Of a DNA stretch of 39,121 nucleotides, positions 15,185 through 23,584 are shown piece after piece; positions within the stretch are counted from its first letter, which is position 1, and each line of letters opens with the position of its first letter. This DNA comes from Deltaproteobacteria bacterium (lineage in GTDB: Bacteria; Desulfobacterota; Binatia; Binatales; Binataceae): contig JAJXZF010000060.1 of the NCBI GenBank assembly GCA_021780225.1, positions 1 through 39,121 on the forward strand. The letters run 5' to 3'. A model generated the notes under the pieces. The model was not told the origin of the DNA. It did not search any database and was given only the letters and a program-made list of their open reading frames with translations. The position numbers and the translations under genes were made by a program.

Positions 15185-16987
15185 TCACTTGGTTCGTCCG
15201 GGCCGGCGAACGCTCCTCACTTTGCCGCTGCTTCCCCCGCCGCAAAAGAATCGATCGCCGCCGTCGGACTCGAGCCCCGATACCATCAGTCCGGGCGGCA
15301 TCTCGAGCTTCTCCAGTACTTCTCCGGTTTGCGGATCTACTCGCCGCAATTCGCTCATCTCATCTTCCCAGGCGCCGTGCCACAGCTCGCCGTCGACCCA
15401 GGTGACCCCGGTGACGAAGCGATTCGATTCGATAGTCCGAAGAATAGCTCCGGTCGCGGGATCGATTTGATGGATCTTCCGGTTTCGATACTGACCGACC
15501 CAGAGCGTCCCTTCGGCCCATGCAAGCCCCGAGTTGCCGCCGGCCGGCGCCGGGATTGTGGCGACCACGCGGCCGGTCTTCGGATCGATTTTCTGAATGC
15601 GATCGCCGGCGAGTTGATGCAGGTGCTCGCCGTCGAAGGCCGTTCCCGCGCGCGCGGCGACCTCGATGGAGCGCAACGTTTTGCCGCTCGCAGGATCGAA
15701 GGCGTTCAGCTTCGCTCCGCACGCAATCCAGACGCGCCGGCCGTCAAACGTGACCCCGTGCACATGGTCGGCATCGGGAAACGGTCCATACTCGCAAAGT
15801 ATTTCGGCCGGCGATCGAATCATGCCGCAATCCTGGCCGCTCGACAGCGACGTGTGGAACAACAGGGTCGTGGTGAATCCCGGCGCCGGCGGCGTTATCC
15901 ATCGGCGCGCTCGCCCGCGGCCATACGATTGCGCCTTGCCGGCCACGGCCAGCGAGCCGAGTCCCCGCTCAACGGTGCGCTGGCTTGCTCCAAGCGCCAG
16001 CGCCGAACTCGACCAAGCCTCGCCGTCGGCGAGCAAGGCGAGCACGGCCGCATGCTTGTCTTCGACCGGCGGCGCCAACACCACAACCTCGCGGCCACGG
16101 CGCGGCGCCAGCACAAACCCACGCCTCGTCGCGCTCACGCGGGCCGCCGCTCGAAGTATCGCGCGCAGGCGCCCGACTTCGACCCGCAACCGCGCACGAT
16201 GCGATTCGTCGGCGCGCCTTGCTCCGAACGCCCGCGCAAGGAGCATCTCTCTTGGCGCATCTCCCGGCCACGCCTCGCCCAACGCACGCGCCAGCGCGAA
16301 CAACACGGGCCGCCTCGCGAGCGAGATCGATGTGCCGGCGTAACGCACGACATGACGGCACGCGTCCACGACAAACGCTGTCGAGGCATGCAACGCCTCG
16401 ACCTCTTCAAGCCGCAAGAGTCGCTCCGCGCCGCTCGCAATCAGGCGAGCCGCGGGCGTGTTCAGAACGAGAGACGCGCTTTCCACCTCGGCCATCAGCG
16501 CGGGGATGCCGGCATGGCGCGCCGACCGCTCGGCGCGAACGAGAGCCGCGCGCGCGGCCTTCGTTCTGAGACGCCGGATCGCGATGCCCGCGATTAGCAA
16601 CTCGTGGGCGGTCCGCAACGCGGGCGGGAATGGCGCGGGATCGAGCGCGGCGAGCCTGCGCTCGGCCTCGTCGAGACGCCCGATAAGCAGGAGCCGCCGC
16701 ACCTCAAGGTAGCGGGCATACGCGGCGTTGACGCGGTCGCCGTGCTCTTCGAGCGTCGCCCGCGCCGCATCGAGCGCCTGCGCGGGCCTGCCAAGATCGC
16801 GCGAGACGAGCGCAATCTCGGCGTCGGCGACAACGCATCGCGCGCGGGCCACGGCTTCTTTCGGATCGAAAGCGCGCACGGCGCGCTGAAGGATGGCCTT
16901 TGCTCGAACGAAATCGCCGATCTGCGCCATCGCGTCGTCGCGCAGCGCGAGCGCCGGCGCGTCGTCGCGCAAAGCGACGCGGTTCAA
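15185..16987 (-). CDS. TPR-like/winged-helix regulator joined in frame to a YncE-like beta-propeller
   Basis: One open frame of 600 residues that appears to hold two proteins. The first 380 residues are Ala/Arg-rich helices resembling TPR-type repeats (RAKAILQRAVRAFDPKEAVA, LGRPAQALDAARATLEEHGD), then a winged-helix-like part and an HTH-like segment, ALGASQRTVERGLGSLAVAG, ending in WITPPAPGFTTTLLFHT. The last 212 residues begin at an internal ATG (15823) and form a small propeller: HVHGVTFDGRRVWIACG, KLNAFDPASGKTLRSIEVAA, KIHQIDPATGAILRTI and LRRVDPQTGEVLEKLEMP, with C-terminal FFCGGGSSGKV. I think the propeller is an independent gene whose upstream stop is absent, or a true fusion. The N-terminus is also frameshifted (see 16988-17051). 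It lies beside DUF899 genes, transcribed divergently. Function unknown; regulation by the HTH part is inferred. Confidence 0.65.
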   Translation of the reverse strand: MNRVALRDDAPALALRDDAMAQIGDFVRAKAILQRAVRAFDPKEAVARARCVVADAEIALVSRDLGRPAQALDAARATLEEHGDRVNAAYARYLEVRRLLLIGRLDEAERRLAALDPAPFPPALRTAHELLIAGIAIRRLRTKAARAALVRAERSARHAGIPALMAEVESASLVLNTPAARLIASGAERLLRLEEVEALHASTAFVVDACRHVVRYAGTSISLARRPVLFALARALGEAWPGDAPREMLLARAFGARRADESHRARLRVEVGRLRAILRAAARVSATRRGFVLAPRRGREVVVLAPPVEDKHAAVLALLADGEAWSSSALALGASQRTVERGLGSLAVAGKAQSYGRGRARRWITPPAPGFTTTLLFHTSLSSGQDCGMIRSPAEILCEYGPFPDADHVHGVTFDGRRVWIACGAKLNAFDPASGKTLRSIEVAARAGTAFDGEHLHQLAGDRIQKIDPKTGRVVATIPAPAGGNSGLAWAEGTLWVGQYRNRKIHQIDPATGAILRTIESNRFVTGVTWVDGELWHGAWEDEMSELRRVDPQTGEVLEKLEMPPGLMVSGLESDGGDRFFCGGGSSGKVRSVRRPGRTK

Positions 16988-17051
16988 TGCGCCGAGCGGA
17001 TCGCCCGTGGCGAGCGAGCGCGCGCGCCGCGGCCGTGATCAGCGGGTCCAT
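16988..17051 (-). pseudogene. Out-of-frame N-terminus of the regulator, caused by a 4-bp tandem duplication
   Basis: Reading leftward from ATG 17051 gives MDPLITAAARALA, then a different frame gives TGDPLGALNRVALRDDAP, which runs straight into the 600-residue frame. The switch lies at CTCGCTCG (plus-strand 17011-17018, CGAGCGAG). Deleting one CTCG unit joins the two parts into a plausible protein start. The downstream frame has a stop before any normal start, so the current gene would have to begin inside, near 16987. Confidence 0.6.
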
Positions 17052-17192
17052 CGGCAACCCGTCACGTTTGTTACTCCTTCCATTGGAATCCCGCCACACT
17101 TGTAACTCACACCTTCCGGCGCGCGGCGCTAAATTTACCATGCCGGATCGAGAACGAACGCAGCAGCGCACCTGCGACAGGGGAGCAAGGCG

Positions 17193-17960
17193 ATGACGAA
17201 ACACACCATCGGCACACGCGAAGAATGGCTGGCCCAGCGGCTGGAGCTGCTGAAGGCGGAAAAAGAGATCACGCGGCGGAGCGACGAGCTGGCGCGGCGG
17301 CGGCAGGAACTGCCGTGGGTCCGGATCGACAAGGATTATCGATTCGAGACCGACGAGGGAGGCGTCTCGCTCGCCGATCTCTTCCGGGGGCGCTCGCAGC
17401 TCCTCGTCTATCACTTCATGTTCGGTCCCGACTACGCCGCGGGATGCCCCTCCTGCTCGTCGATCGCCGACGGCTTCGACGGTTTCGCCGTCCACCTTGC
17501 GAATCACGGCGTGATGCTCTGGGCGGTTTCGCGGGCGCCGCTCGCCAAGCTGCGCGCGTACCAGCGGCGGATGGGCTGGACCTTCGATTGGGCGTCGGCG
17601 CTGAGCAGCGACTTTAACTTCGATTTCAACGTTTCGATCACCGAGGAACAACAGCGCGCGGGCGGCATTGAATACAACTACGCGCGCGGCCGCCATCCGC
17701 TGGACGCCGAACAAATCCCGAAGCCGGTTACCCAGTTCGCGGCCACATGCGGAACCGACGCGCCCACCTACAGGCGGGAGCGCTCGGGAATGAGCGCCTT
17801 CGTGCGCGAGGACGGCGCCGTCTATCACACCTATTCCACTTACGCGCGCGGGTTGGACGGCCTCTGGGGCATGTATCAATGGCTCGACCGGGCTCCGCAA
17901 GGGCGCAATGAACCGAACGGCCCATGGTGGCGCCGGCATGACGAGTACGACCCGCGCTGA
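17193..17960 (+). CDS. DUF899 family thioredoxin-like protein
   Basis: A 255-residue protein of the DUF899 family, thioredoxin-fold-like proteins common in soil bacteria. Conserved pieces are WLAQRLELLKAEKEITRRSD near the N-terminus, LPWVRIDKDYRFE, FRGRSQLLVYHFMFGPDY, GCPSCSSIADGFDG with a CPSC pair at about residues 88-91, WAVSRAPLAKLRAYQRRMGW, and the C-terminal YHTYSTYARGLD and MYQWLDRAPQGRNE. No signal peptide is seen, so it is cytoplasmic. GGGAGCAAGGCG precedes the ATG. It is divergent from the regulator/propeller gene and followed by a paralogue. The biochemical role of DUF899 is not established; a thiol redox function is suggested by the CxxC. Confidence 0.88.
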   Translation: MTKHTIGTREEWLAQRLELLKAEKEITRRSDELARRRQELPWVRIDKDYRFETDEGGVSLADLFRGRSQLLVYHFMFGPDYAAGCPSCSSIADGFDGFAVHLANHGVMLWAVSRAPLAKLRAYQRRMGWTFDWASALSSDFNFDFNVSITEEQQRAGGIEYNYARGRHPLDAEQIPKPVTQFAATCGTDAPTYRRERSGMSAFVREDGAVYHTYSTYARGLDGLWGMYQWLDRAPQGRNEPNGPWWRRHDEYDPR

Positions 17961-18026
17961 ACGTTCAAACTGGATGAAGCAAGCGATGATGATTGGCCCG
18001 CATCGCTGGCCGATAGAGGCGGAACG

Positions 18027-18773
18027 ATGAATGACCCCACAAATGAGAAATTCGCAGCACCTGCGATCGTCGATCGAAGCGCTTTCCAAGCCGAGTTGGA
18101 CGCGCTGCGGATTAGGGAGAAGGCGCACACGCGCGAGGGTGACGCGATCGCGGCGGCCCGCCGACGGTTGCCGATGGTGGAAGTGGACTCCGCCATATCG
18201 CTGATTGGCCCGCACGGCCCGGTAACTCTTCTCGATGTGTTCGAGGGCCGCCGACAGCTTATCGCATACTACTTCATGTGGCATGCTGGCCGTCCTGCGC
18301 CAGAGCAATGCGAGGGATGCACGTGGGTTACATCGCAGATCCGTGAGCTGTCCTATATTCATTCCCGCGACGTAACCTACGCCGTCTTGTGCCAAGGCCC
18401 CCATGAAGAGAGCGCCCGGTATCGCGACTTCATGGGATGGGAGATGCCCTGGTACTCGGCCAAAGACTCACTCGACACTCTCCTGGTTGGACGCCGGGTG
18501 GGAAAGTTTCATCTCGTTTGCTATCTGCGAAAAGGATCCAAAGTGTTCGAGACTTACTGGACGACGGGGCGCGGCGCCGAGGCGATCGATAACAGCTACG
18601 ATTTGCTCGATTTGACAATCTATGGCCGGCAGGAGACGTGGGAAGACTCGCCGCCCAGATGGCCGCAACGGTTTGAAGGCAAGCGGAATTTCCGAGCCAA
18701 TGGACGTCCCACCGCTCAGTGGTCGCGCCTTAAAGCCGGGTATTCCGACGACCTCGGATCCGGCAGGCGCTGA
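18027..18773 (+). CDS. Second, divergent DUF899 family protein
   Basis: A 248-residue paralogue of the upstream gene. It keeps the layout: an N-terminal helix with EGDAIAAARRRLPMVEVD, FEGRRQLIAYYFMWHAG, QCEGCTWVTSQI with a CxxC pair (about 98-101), YAVLCQGPHEESARYRDFMGW, then VFETYWTTGRGAEAIDNSYD and DLTIYGRQETWEDSPPRWPQ. It differs from the first copy in having no long insert before the C-terminal part and in replacing SRAP by CQGP. It starts 66 bp after the upstream stop with GAGGCGGAACG before the ATG, and is probably cotranscribed. Cytoplasmic; function unknown. Confidence 0.82.
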   Translation: MNDPTNEKFAAPAIVDRSAFQAELDALRIREKAHTREGDAIAAARRRLPMVEVDSAISLIGPHGPVTLLDVFEGRRQLIAYYFMWHAGRPAPEQCEGCTWVTSQIRELSYIHSRDVTYAVLCQGPHEESARYRDFMGWEMPWYSAKDSLDTLLVGRRVGKFHLVCYLRKGSKVFETYWTTGRGAEAIDNSYDLLDLTIYGRQETWEDSPPRWPQRFEGKRNFRANGRPTAQWSRLKAGYSDDLGSGRR

Positions 18774-19051
18774 GACGCGCCGTGCAGTTCACCGAGCTTG
18801 TGGCCAAAGGTCGCGATGAGTACCGACTCACATTCTCAATCGAGCGGACGCTCCGGCCCAATCGGCATTGATGTGCGCTGCGCACGCCGCTCGATAATTC
18901 TGCGCTCGACGGCAAAAGCCCGGCCGGAAACTTCGCGCAGGATTTAACCATTTTAGTCGGCATAAGCGGCGCGATTGAAACGATCAATTACCTCTGCGGC
19001 GTGCATAACAAAATCTCTTCCTTCAGCAGTGGGAAACGGCGCGTTGGCGCT

Positions 19052-19903
19052 TCAACGGTTTTTCCCAGTATCGAATATGCGCAGGAGAGCGTGGCCAAAG
19101 AGCGGAACTCCCGCGCACAGGCACGTGCGCTCAGTGACTACTCGCCCACCAAAGCCCGCTTTGAAGCGATCAATCCCCTCGGCAGACGGGTTTTCACCGT
19201 GGGCTATTCCTCCGAGGTCATAGACTGAAAAGCCTTGCTCCTTATATGTCAGAATCTCATGCCAGTGGAGATAGCAGTTCAGAATTCCCGCGATGCGGGC
19301 CATCTCTCTGTCTTCAAAGCGGCGGCTAGCCGAAAAAAGCAGACGCACGCGGCCGCCATGTTCGTCGCGCAGATTTACGTGGCCACATATGGGCTTGCCG
19401 TCGAAATGCGCTACAAGGATGTCAGAACATCCCGAGTACCTATCGAGGACCGCACGATTAACCGGCACGACTTTGTCGGCTTTAACCGCGGCAAGCCCTG
19501 CGTAGAGATCGAGAAATTCATCGACCGCAGCCGGGTGATTGAGCTTTATAGCGACTCGCGATCCGAGCCTCTCCGCTTTGCCGATCTTATTACGCGTGCT
19601 GGCCTGCATCGATCGAAACAATGCATCGCGATCTTCGTTTAAATCCAGACAAATTGTCGCGCCGGCTTCTTGTCGCAAGACTTTTCGCGCAGCGGAGGAG
19701 TCGAGTGTGGAAAAAAAGAAGAGTCGCGCCATCCAGCCAATCGTCAAAGTGTCAATTATCGCGCGGACGTCTTCTGTAGTTGGGAAAAACACCATGCGGT
19801 ATGGTATTATACAGGCGATTTTTCGCTCGATGACCACCATAAACGTTGAATCCTCAATCTGATTACCTGTGAATGTTATCGCTTCGGCGTGCAGGTTTTT
19901 CAA
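19052..19903 (-). CDS. FemAB/GNAT-like acyltransferase, N-terminus probably frameshifted
   Basis: A 283-residue protein of the FemAB-like GNAT superfamily (often linked to peptidoglycan bridge or exopolysaccharide/wax synthesis). Recognisable parts are LFRSMQASTRNKIGKAERLG, DEFLDLYAGLAAVKADKVVP, DILVAHFDGKPICGHVNLRD and YKEQGFSVYDLGGIAHGENP followed by GIDRFKAGFGG, the usual C-terminal tail (YDLGG...FK..FGG). The only start is a TTG at 19903 with no ribosome-binding site. Just upstream, another frame reads NLWLKYLQAFEK, a typical FemAB N-terminal segment, and joins at a run of five As (plus-strand TTTTT 19896-19900). The gene is therefore likely truncated or decayed. Base composition here is clearly more AT-rich than the flanks, which suggests transfer. 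Confidence 0.7.
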   Translation of the reverse strand: MKNLHAEAITFTGNQIEDSTFMVVIERKIACIIPYRMVFFPTTEDVRAIIDTLTIGWMARLFFFSTLDSSAARKVLRQEAGATICLDLNEDRDALFRSMQASTRNKIGKAERLGSRVAIKLNHPAAVDEFLDLYAGLAAVKADKVVPVNRAVLDRYSGCSDILVAHFDGKPICGHVNLRDEHGGRVRLLFSASRRFEDREMARIAGILNCYLHWHEILTYKEQGFSVYDLGGIAHGENPSAEGIDRFKAGFGGRVVTERTCLCAGVPLFGHALLRIFDTGKNR

Positions 19904-20516
19904 AAGCTTGTAGATATTTCAACCACAAGTTCGGCGTGAGCGTGCCGTCAGCTAGTCAAAACATAGAGTTGTCAGCCACACCACTCCTGTTGGATTATTA
20001 GATGTTCTGGCTGCCTGTTATTGTTCACCTCGCCAGCCCGTTTCCGACGCAATATGCATGCCCTGGCGATACGCGCCGCTATAGACGAATTTTGACAGAC
20101 AGGACTCTGGAAAATAGATGCCTGCCTGATAGAGCGGGGAGGGAAATAATTACATAGACAGAGTGCTGTTACACGGAATTGAGAGAAGCTGAAAGCAGCA
20201 GGATCATTGCGGCGCCGGCAACGGAATGAACGAAGAGCAGCCGGTTCAGCGCGGCGGAAGTTCCGGGAACAATGCGCACACGGGGCGGTGAGCGAAGACC
20301 CAGGAAGTACGTCGGTCGGCGCGCGCCCTCGATCGCGGCTTTCGATACAAGGCGCGGTAATCCTGGCCGACCTGAAGTAACGGAAATATGCCAGATGGGC
20401 CGCCGGGAGAGCGAGGATCGGCGGCTCAAGTAGCCGCGGCGGATCGGGCGGTCGATTTTCTCCCGCTCGATACCGTAATGGCCAAAAGAGGCGGCTGAAT
20501 ACGAGGTTCGCGGCCT
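19904..20516. other. Gene-poor, AT-richer stretch with possible gene remnants
   Basis: About 610 bp. On the minus strand, 19901 to about 19955 continues the FemAB N-terminus out of frame. Further upstream, a minus-strand frame between stops (about 20020-20150) reads LFPSPLYQAGIYFPESC and FVYSGAYRQGMHIASETGW, protein-like but with no start. An 86-codon minus-strand frame at 20169-20429 ends in NRLLFVHSVAGAAMILLLSA, a possible membrane helix, but its N-terminal half is Arg-rich and I cannot support it as a gene. Confidence 0.35.
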
Positions 20517-21140
20517 TTATGCGTCGTTCTGGAGATAAGCTTCGACGGATCGTTCGGTGATTACGTCCTGCGAATTCGCGCCGCGCAGCAGCAGAAAAAT
20601 ACGGCAGCAGTCTTCGAGCAACAGCGTTCGATAAAGCGCCTGGTCCAGCGAATTTCCGGTGGTGAATGACCCATGGCCGCGAATCAGCAGCGACGGCGAT
20701 TTTTTTAACGCTGCCACGATCGCAGCCGGATCTTCGCCCGATTCTTCGCCGGGCACGCTCGTATCAATAATTGGAATCGATTGAAGACCGATTATCGCTT
20801 CGTTATGAACCGGTCGAATCCTATCGGTCTTCGAGCTGATCGCGGCGGCGATCGCATGAACGCCGTGAACATGAACGATCGCTTGCGCCGCCGTGGAATT
20901 ATACAGAGCGCGATGCACCTGCGCTTCGCATGACGCTTCGACCGGAATCGCCAACCCGTCGTTCAATTCGACCAGAATCAGATCGTCGTCTGAAAGCCGG
21001 CCCAGATTCTTTCCGGTTCGAGTGATGAGAAACCGGTCGCCGATTTTAACGCTCAGATTGCCGCCGCGCGTCGTAACCAATCCGCGCGCATACAATTCCT
21101 TGCCGACTGCAATCAACTGTTCGGAGTATCTCTCAGTCAT
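20517..21140 (-). CDS. Class II aldolase/adducin family protein (fuculose-phosphate-aldolase-like)
   Basis: A 207-residue zinc-dependent class II aldolase-fold protein. Features include TTRGGNLSVKIGDRFLITRTG (about 23-43; substrate phosphate-binding GGNLS), the conserved acid E72 in SCEAQVHRALY, H90 and H92 in VHVHGVHA, and H156 in RGHGSFTTG; the three His residues are the expected Zn ligands. Length is normal for FucA-, AraD- and MtnB-like enzymes. Substrate cannot be told from sequence; nearby genes do not build a clear sugar or methionine-salvage pathway. Start ATG 21140; apparently monocistronic. Confidence 0.88.
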   Translation of the reverse strand: MTERYSEQLIAVGKELYARGLVTTRGGNLSVKIGDRFLITRTGKNLGRLSDDDLILVELNDGLAIPVEASCEAQVHRALYNSTAAQAIVHVHGVHAIAAAISSKTDRIRPVHNEAIIGLQSIPIIDTSVPGEESGEDPAAIVAALKKSPSLLIRGHGSFTTGNSLDQALYRTLLLEDCCRIFLLLRGANSQDVITERSVEAYLQNDA

Positions 21141-21566
21141 CGAACGCTCCGCTCGGAAAGGTGACCACCGGCAAAATTAACCAACTTTATCCCGCGTTTC
21201 TCGCCATCTTAGTCTCAGCGGGCACAACGGCAAAGTCAATCCGAATTCGCAAAGCAAGGCTTAAATTAGCATGCGACAGAGCCGAAGTTCGCTCCGTTCA
21301 GCGATTTGGGCGGCGATTTCACGCTCCAGGTCCATTGAGCCAAGCCAGTGGTGGAGAATTATTTCAGATTATTAGAATTGCTTAATAAATCTAAGAAAAA
21401 TTCTAATCCTATTGCACTTGCGGAATTATTGGACGCTGCAAGGTCAGGAAACGGCTCCGCCGGACGCCTTCATCGCCGCTGGCGGCGTAGCGTCAAGCTG
21501 CAAATCCCTCCTGTTCGCGCCGGTCGCGCCGATCAAACCCGTGATTTCTCCGTCCTCTGAGACCTG
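21141..21566. other. Intergenic stretch between the aldolase and the CocE-type hydrolase, no gene seen
   Basis: About 426 bp, lying behind two leftward genes. An AT-rich core at 21345-21425 stands out against the GC-rich surroundings and could hold the aldolase promoter or a terminator remnant. Open frames crossing it are short and uneven in composition. I find no convincing gene, repeat or RNA. Confidence 0.35.
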
Positions 21567-23360
21567 TTACCTCGGCACGACGGGCAACGAAACGTACGAG
21601 GCCATCGCACGCTCATGGTACACCGATTGCCTCGCGACGATTCCTTTCACGCCCTCGCCAAAGGCCTCGCCGGTGTTCAAATTGCGATCGAAGCGCGGAA
21701 AGTTGCTGGAGCTGATTTCGAGCCGAATTCGATGGCCGCGCAGAAAAAGATTGCTGGTCGCCCAAAGATCGATGGTGAATTGGTATGGCCTGCCGGCGTC
21801 CATCAACTGCGGGCGGCTCGCCGATTCGCGATACCGGGCGCGGATGATCCCGTCGAGGAGATTCTGCGCGTATCCGTCGGGATGCACATCGACCAGTTTT
21901 GCGGTGAAGTCGGTGTCGACCGCTGAAGACGCCGCCCACAGGACCACGCTTACCGGTCCGGTGATTTCCAGCGGCTGCTCAAGGGGTTCCGAGGTATAGA
22001 CCAAAACGTCGTCCCGATCCTCGACCGTCCGCTGATCCTGAACGCCCATATCGATCGCGAGATTGCCGCCGCCGAGGCTCGGAACCGGATCGTCGGGATC
22101 GTAAACGAAGCTATCAGCGCTTTCCTGGTCTGGGGGCACGGTCGAAAGCGCGCCGTCGCCGCGAATCGAATTGGCTCCTCGCTTGCTATGCAGATAATAC
22201 GGCGTTGGGCGAGCGTTCGGCGGCGGCCAATCGGACAACGAGCGCCATTTGTTCTCGCCGAGCGTAAATATCGTTACCGGAGGCTCATCCATGACGCCGT
22301 TCTCGACATCCTTGAGCCAGTAATCAAACCATCGCGCCAACGTTTCACTGAGGTCGATAAGCGCTTCGGATCCGAAATCGATTTCGCCGGTTCCGCGTGA
22401 ACTTGGAACGGTGTACGGCAACAGGTGGCCCCAAGGCCCGATTATCAGGCGCTGGCCGTCGCGCGCCTTCTGAAATCCGCTCCGCGTTTTGATGCTTCGA
22501 TACGCGTTCTGCGCGCCTTCGCCGAAGATGTCATACCAGGAGGTGACGTGCAGCATCGGCACGCTGACGCTCGCCGCGTGCCGGTTAACGTTCGCGCGAT
22601 ACCAGTATTCGCCGTCGTCGGCATGCGCGATGTGATCGGCGAGGTATGGAGCGGTCTCCTTGAGCAATTCAATCCAGTCTTTTATCGGCAGATGCCGGTA
22701 CCATTTGTCGGTAAGGGGCGTGAACGCATTGAAGCCGAAGCGGGTCTGGCGGAGCAGCGGAAATTCTCCGCCCTCGACATATTCTTTCATCTTTTCGAAA
22801 AGATCGTTGCGATGCTTGCGCTTGAGCGTGTTCAAGCCCTTGAAAATCGCATACGGGACTATCCATCCCCACAGCGACGCGCCGCCGGTGTGATAAATCC
22901 AACTGGCGTGGTAATCCGATGACGCGGATACTGGAGCCATCACCTGCAATGAAGGCGGCATCGGGTCGTTACACGCAATCATGTATTGCGTAAGCCCGAG
23001 ATATGACTGGCCCGTCGTGCCGACGCGGCCGTTCGACCACGGCAGGCGCGCCGACCACTCAACCGCGTCGTAGCCGTCCGCGATCTCCTGGAAAATCGTG
23101 TCGTATTCGCCTTCGGACTGAAATCGCCCTCGACAATCCTGCACGACGGAGACGTACCCGTAACGCGCAAAGAGAAAATTCGGGCCGTTCGGATCGTCGG
23201 TGCCTTTCTTGTTGTATGGCGTGCGGCTGAGAAGAACCGGGAAGCGCCCCGGTTCGTCGGGCCGGATAACGTCCGCATACAAGGTAACGCCGTCCCGAGT
23301 CTTCATCGGAACGTTCTTTTCCGTCACGACTTTGCAGGTTTTCCGGGCGCGAACGATCAT
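21567..23360 (-). CDS. CocE/NonD family serine hydrolase (X-Pro dipeptidyl-peptidase S15-like)
   Basis: A 597-residue alpha/beta hydrolase with a C-terminal jelly-roll domain. The S15/CocE layout is visible: MKTRDGVTLYADVIRPDEPG at the N-terminus, the nucleophile motif GTTGQSYLG (Ser119), the acid in TSWYDIFGEG (Asp277), and the base in IIGPWGH (His312). The C-terminal domain has DDVLVYTSEPLEQPLEITGP and DTDFTAKLVDVHPDGYAQNL, typical of PepX_C. Start ATG 23360 has GGAGG upstream; an upstream in-frame start (23396) is less likely. No signal peptide. Family members hydrolyse acyl esters, amides or beta-lactam side chains; substrate unknown. Confidence 0.9.
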   Translation of the reverse strand: MIVRARKTCKVVTEKNVPMKTRDGVTLYADVIRPDEPGRFPVLLSRTPYNKKGTDDPNGPNFLFARYGYVSVVQDCRGRFQSEGEYDTIFQEIADGYDAVEWSARLPWSNGRVGTTGQSYLGLTQYMIACNDPMPPSLQVMAPVSASSDYHASWIYHTGGASLWGWIVPYAIFKGLNTLKRKHRNDLFEKMKEYVEGGEFPLLRQTRFGFNAFTPLTDKWYRHLPIKDWIELLKETAPYLADHIAHADDGEYWYRANVNRHAASVSVPMLHVTSWYDIFGEGAQNAYRSIKTRSGFQKARDGQRLIIGPWGHLLPYTVPSSRGTGEIDFGSEALIDLSETLARWFDYWLKDVENGVMDEPPVTIFTLGENKWRSLSDWPPPNARPTPYYLHSKRGANSIRGDGALSTVPPDQESADSFVYDPDDPVPSLGGGNLAIDMGVQDQRTVEDRDDVLVYTSEPLEQPLEITGPVSVVLWAASSAVDTDFTAKLVDVHPDGYAQNLLDGIIRARYRESASRPQLMDAGRPYQFTIDLWATSNLFLRGHRIRLEISSSNFPRFDRNLNTGEAFGEGVKGIVARQSVYHERAMASYVSLPVVPR

Positions 23361-23584
23361 GCGAACCTCCGGGCGTTGGGCGCGACCGATGCGCATCGCT
23401 GGGAAGCCGGAACTGGAGTCTTGGTCGGCGATGCTTTAACGCCCGAACGGAACAATCGCAAAAAACCCGCGCCGGTGGCAACGCTCCGGGCATCAGGGCA
23501 GGCGCGCCGCGATCGTTCGGACGGAACGCGGCGCTTGCGCGATTCCCGCCGCCAAGCCGTCGCCGGCCGGCCGGTTCGACGAAT

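Noticed and set aside
15329-16597. 422-codon plus-strand open frame opposite the regulator/propeller
   Set aside because: Very Arg-rich, no domain motifs, antisense to recognisable propeller repeats.
16704-18404. 566-codon minus-strand open frame overlapping the regulator and both DUF899 genes
   Set aside because: It runs antisense through two well-supported genes. Only its MDPLITAAARAL part is meaningful, as the shifted start of the regulator.
20169-20429. 86-codon minus-strand frame as a membrane protein gene
   Set aside because: Only the last 25 residues look like a helix; no ribosome site, and the N-terminal half is Arg-rich noise.
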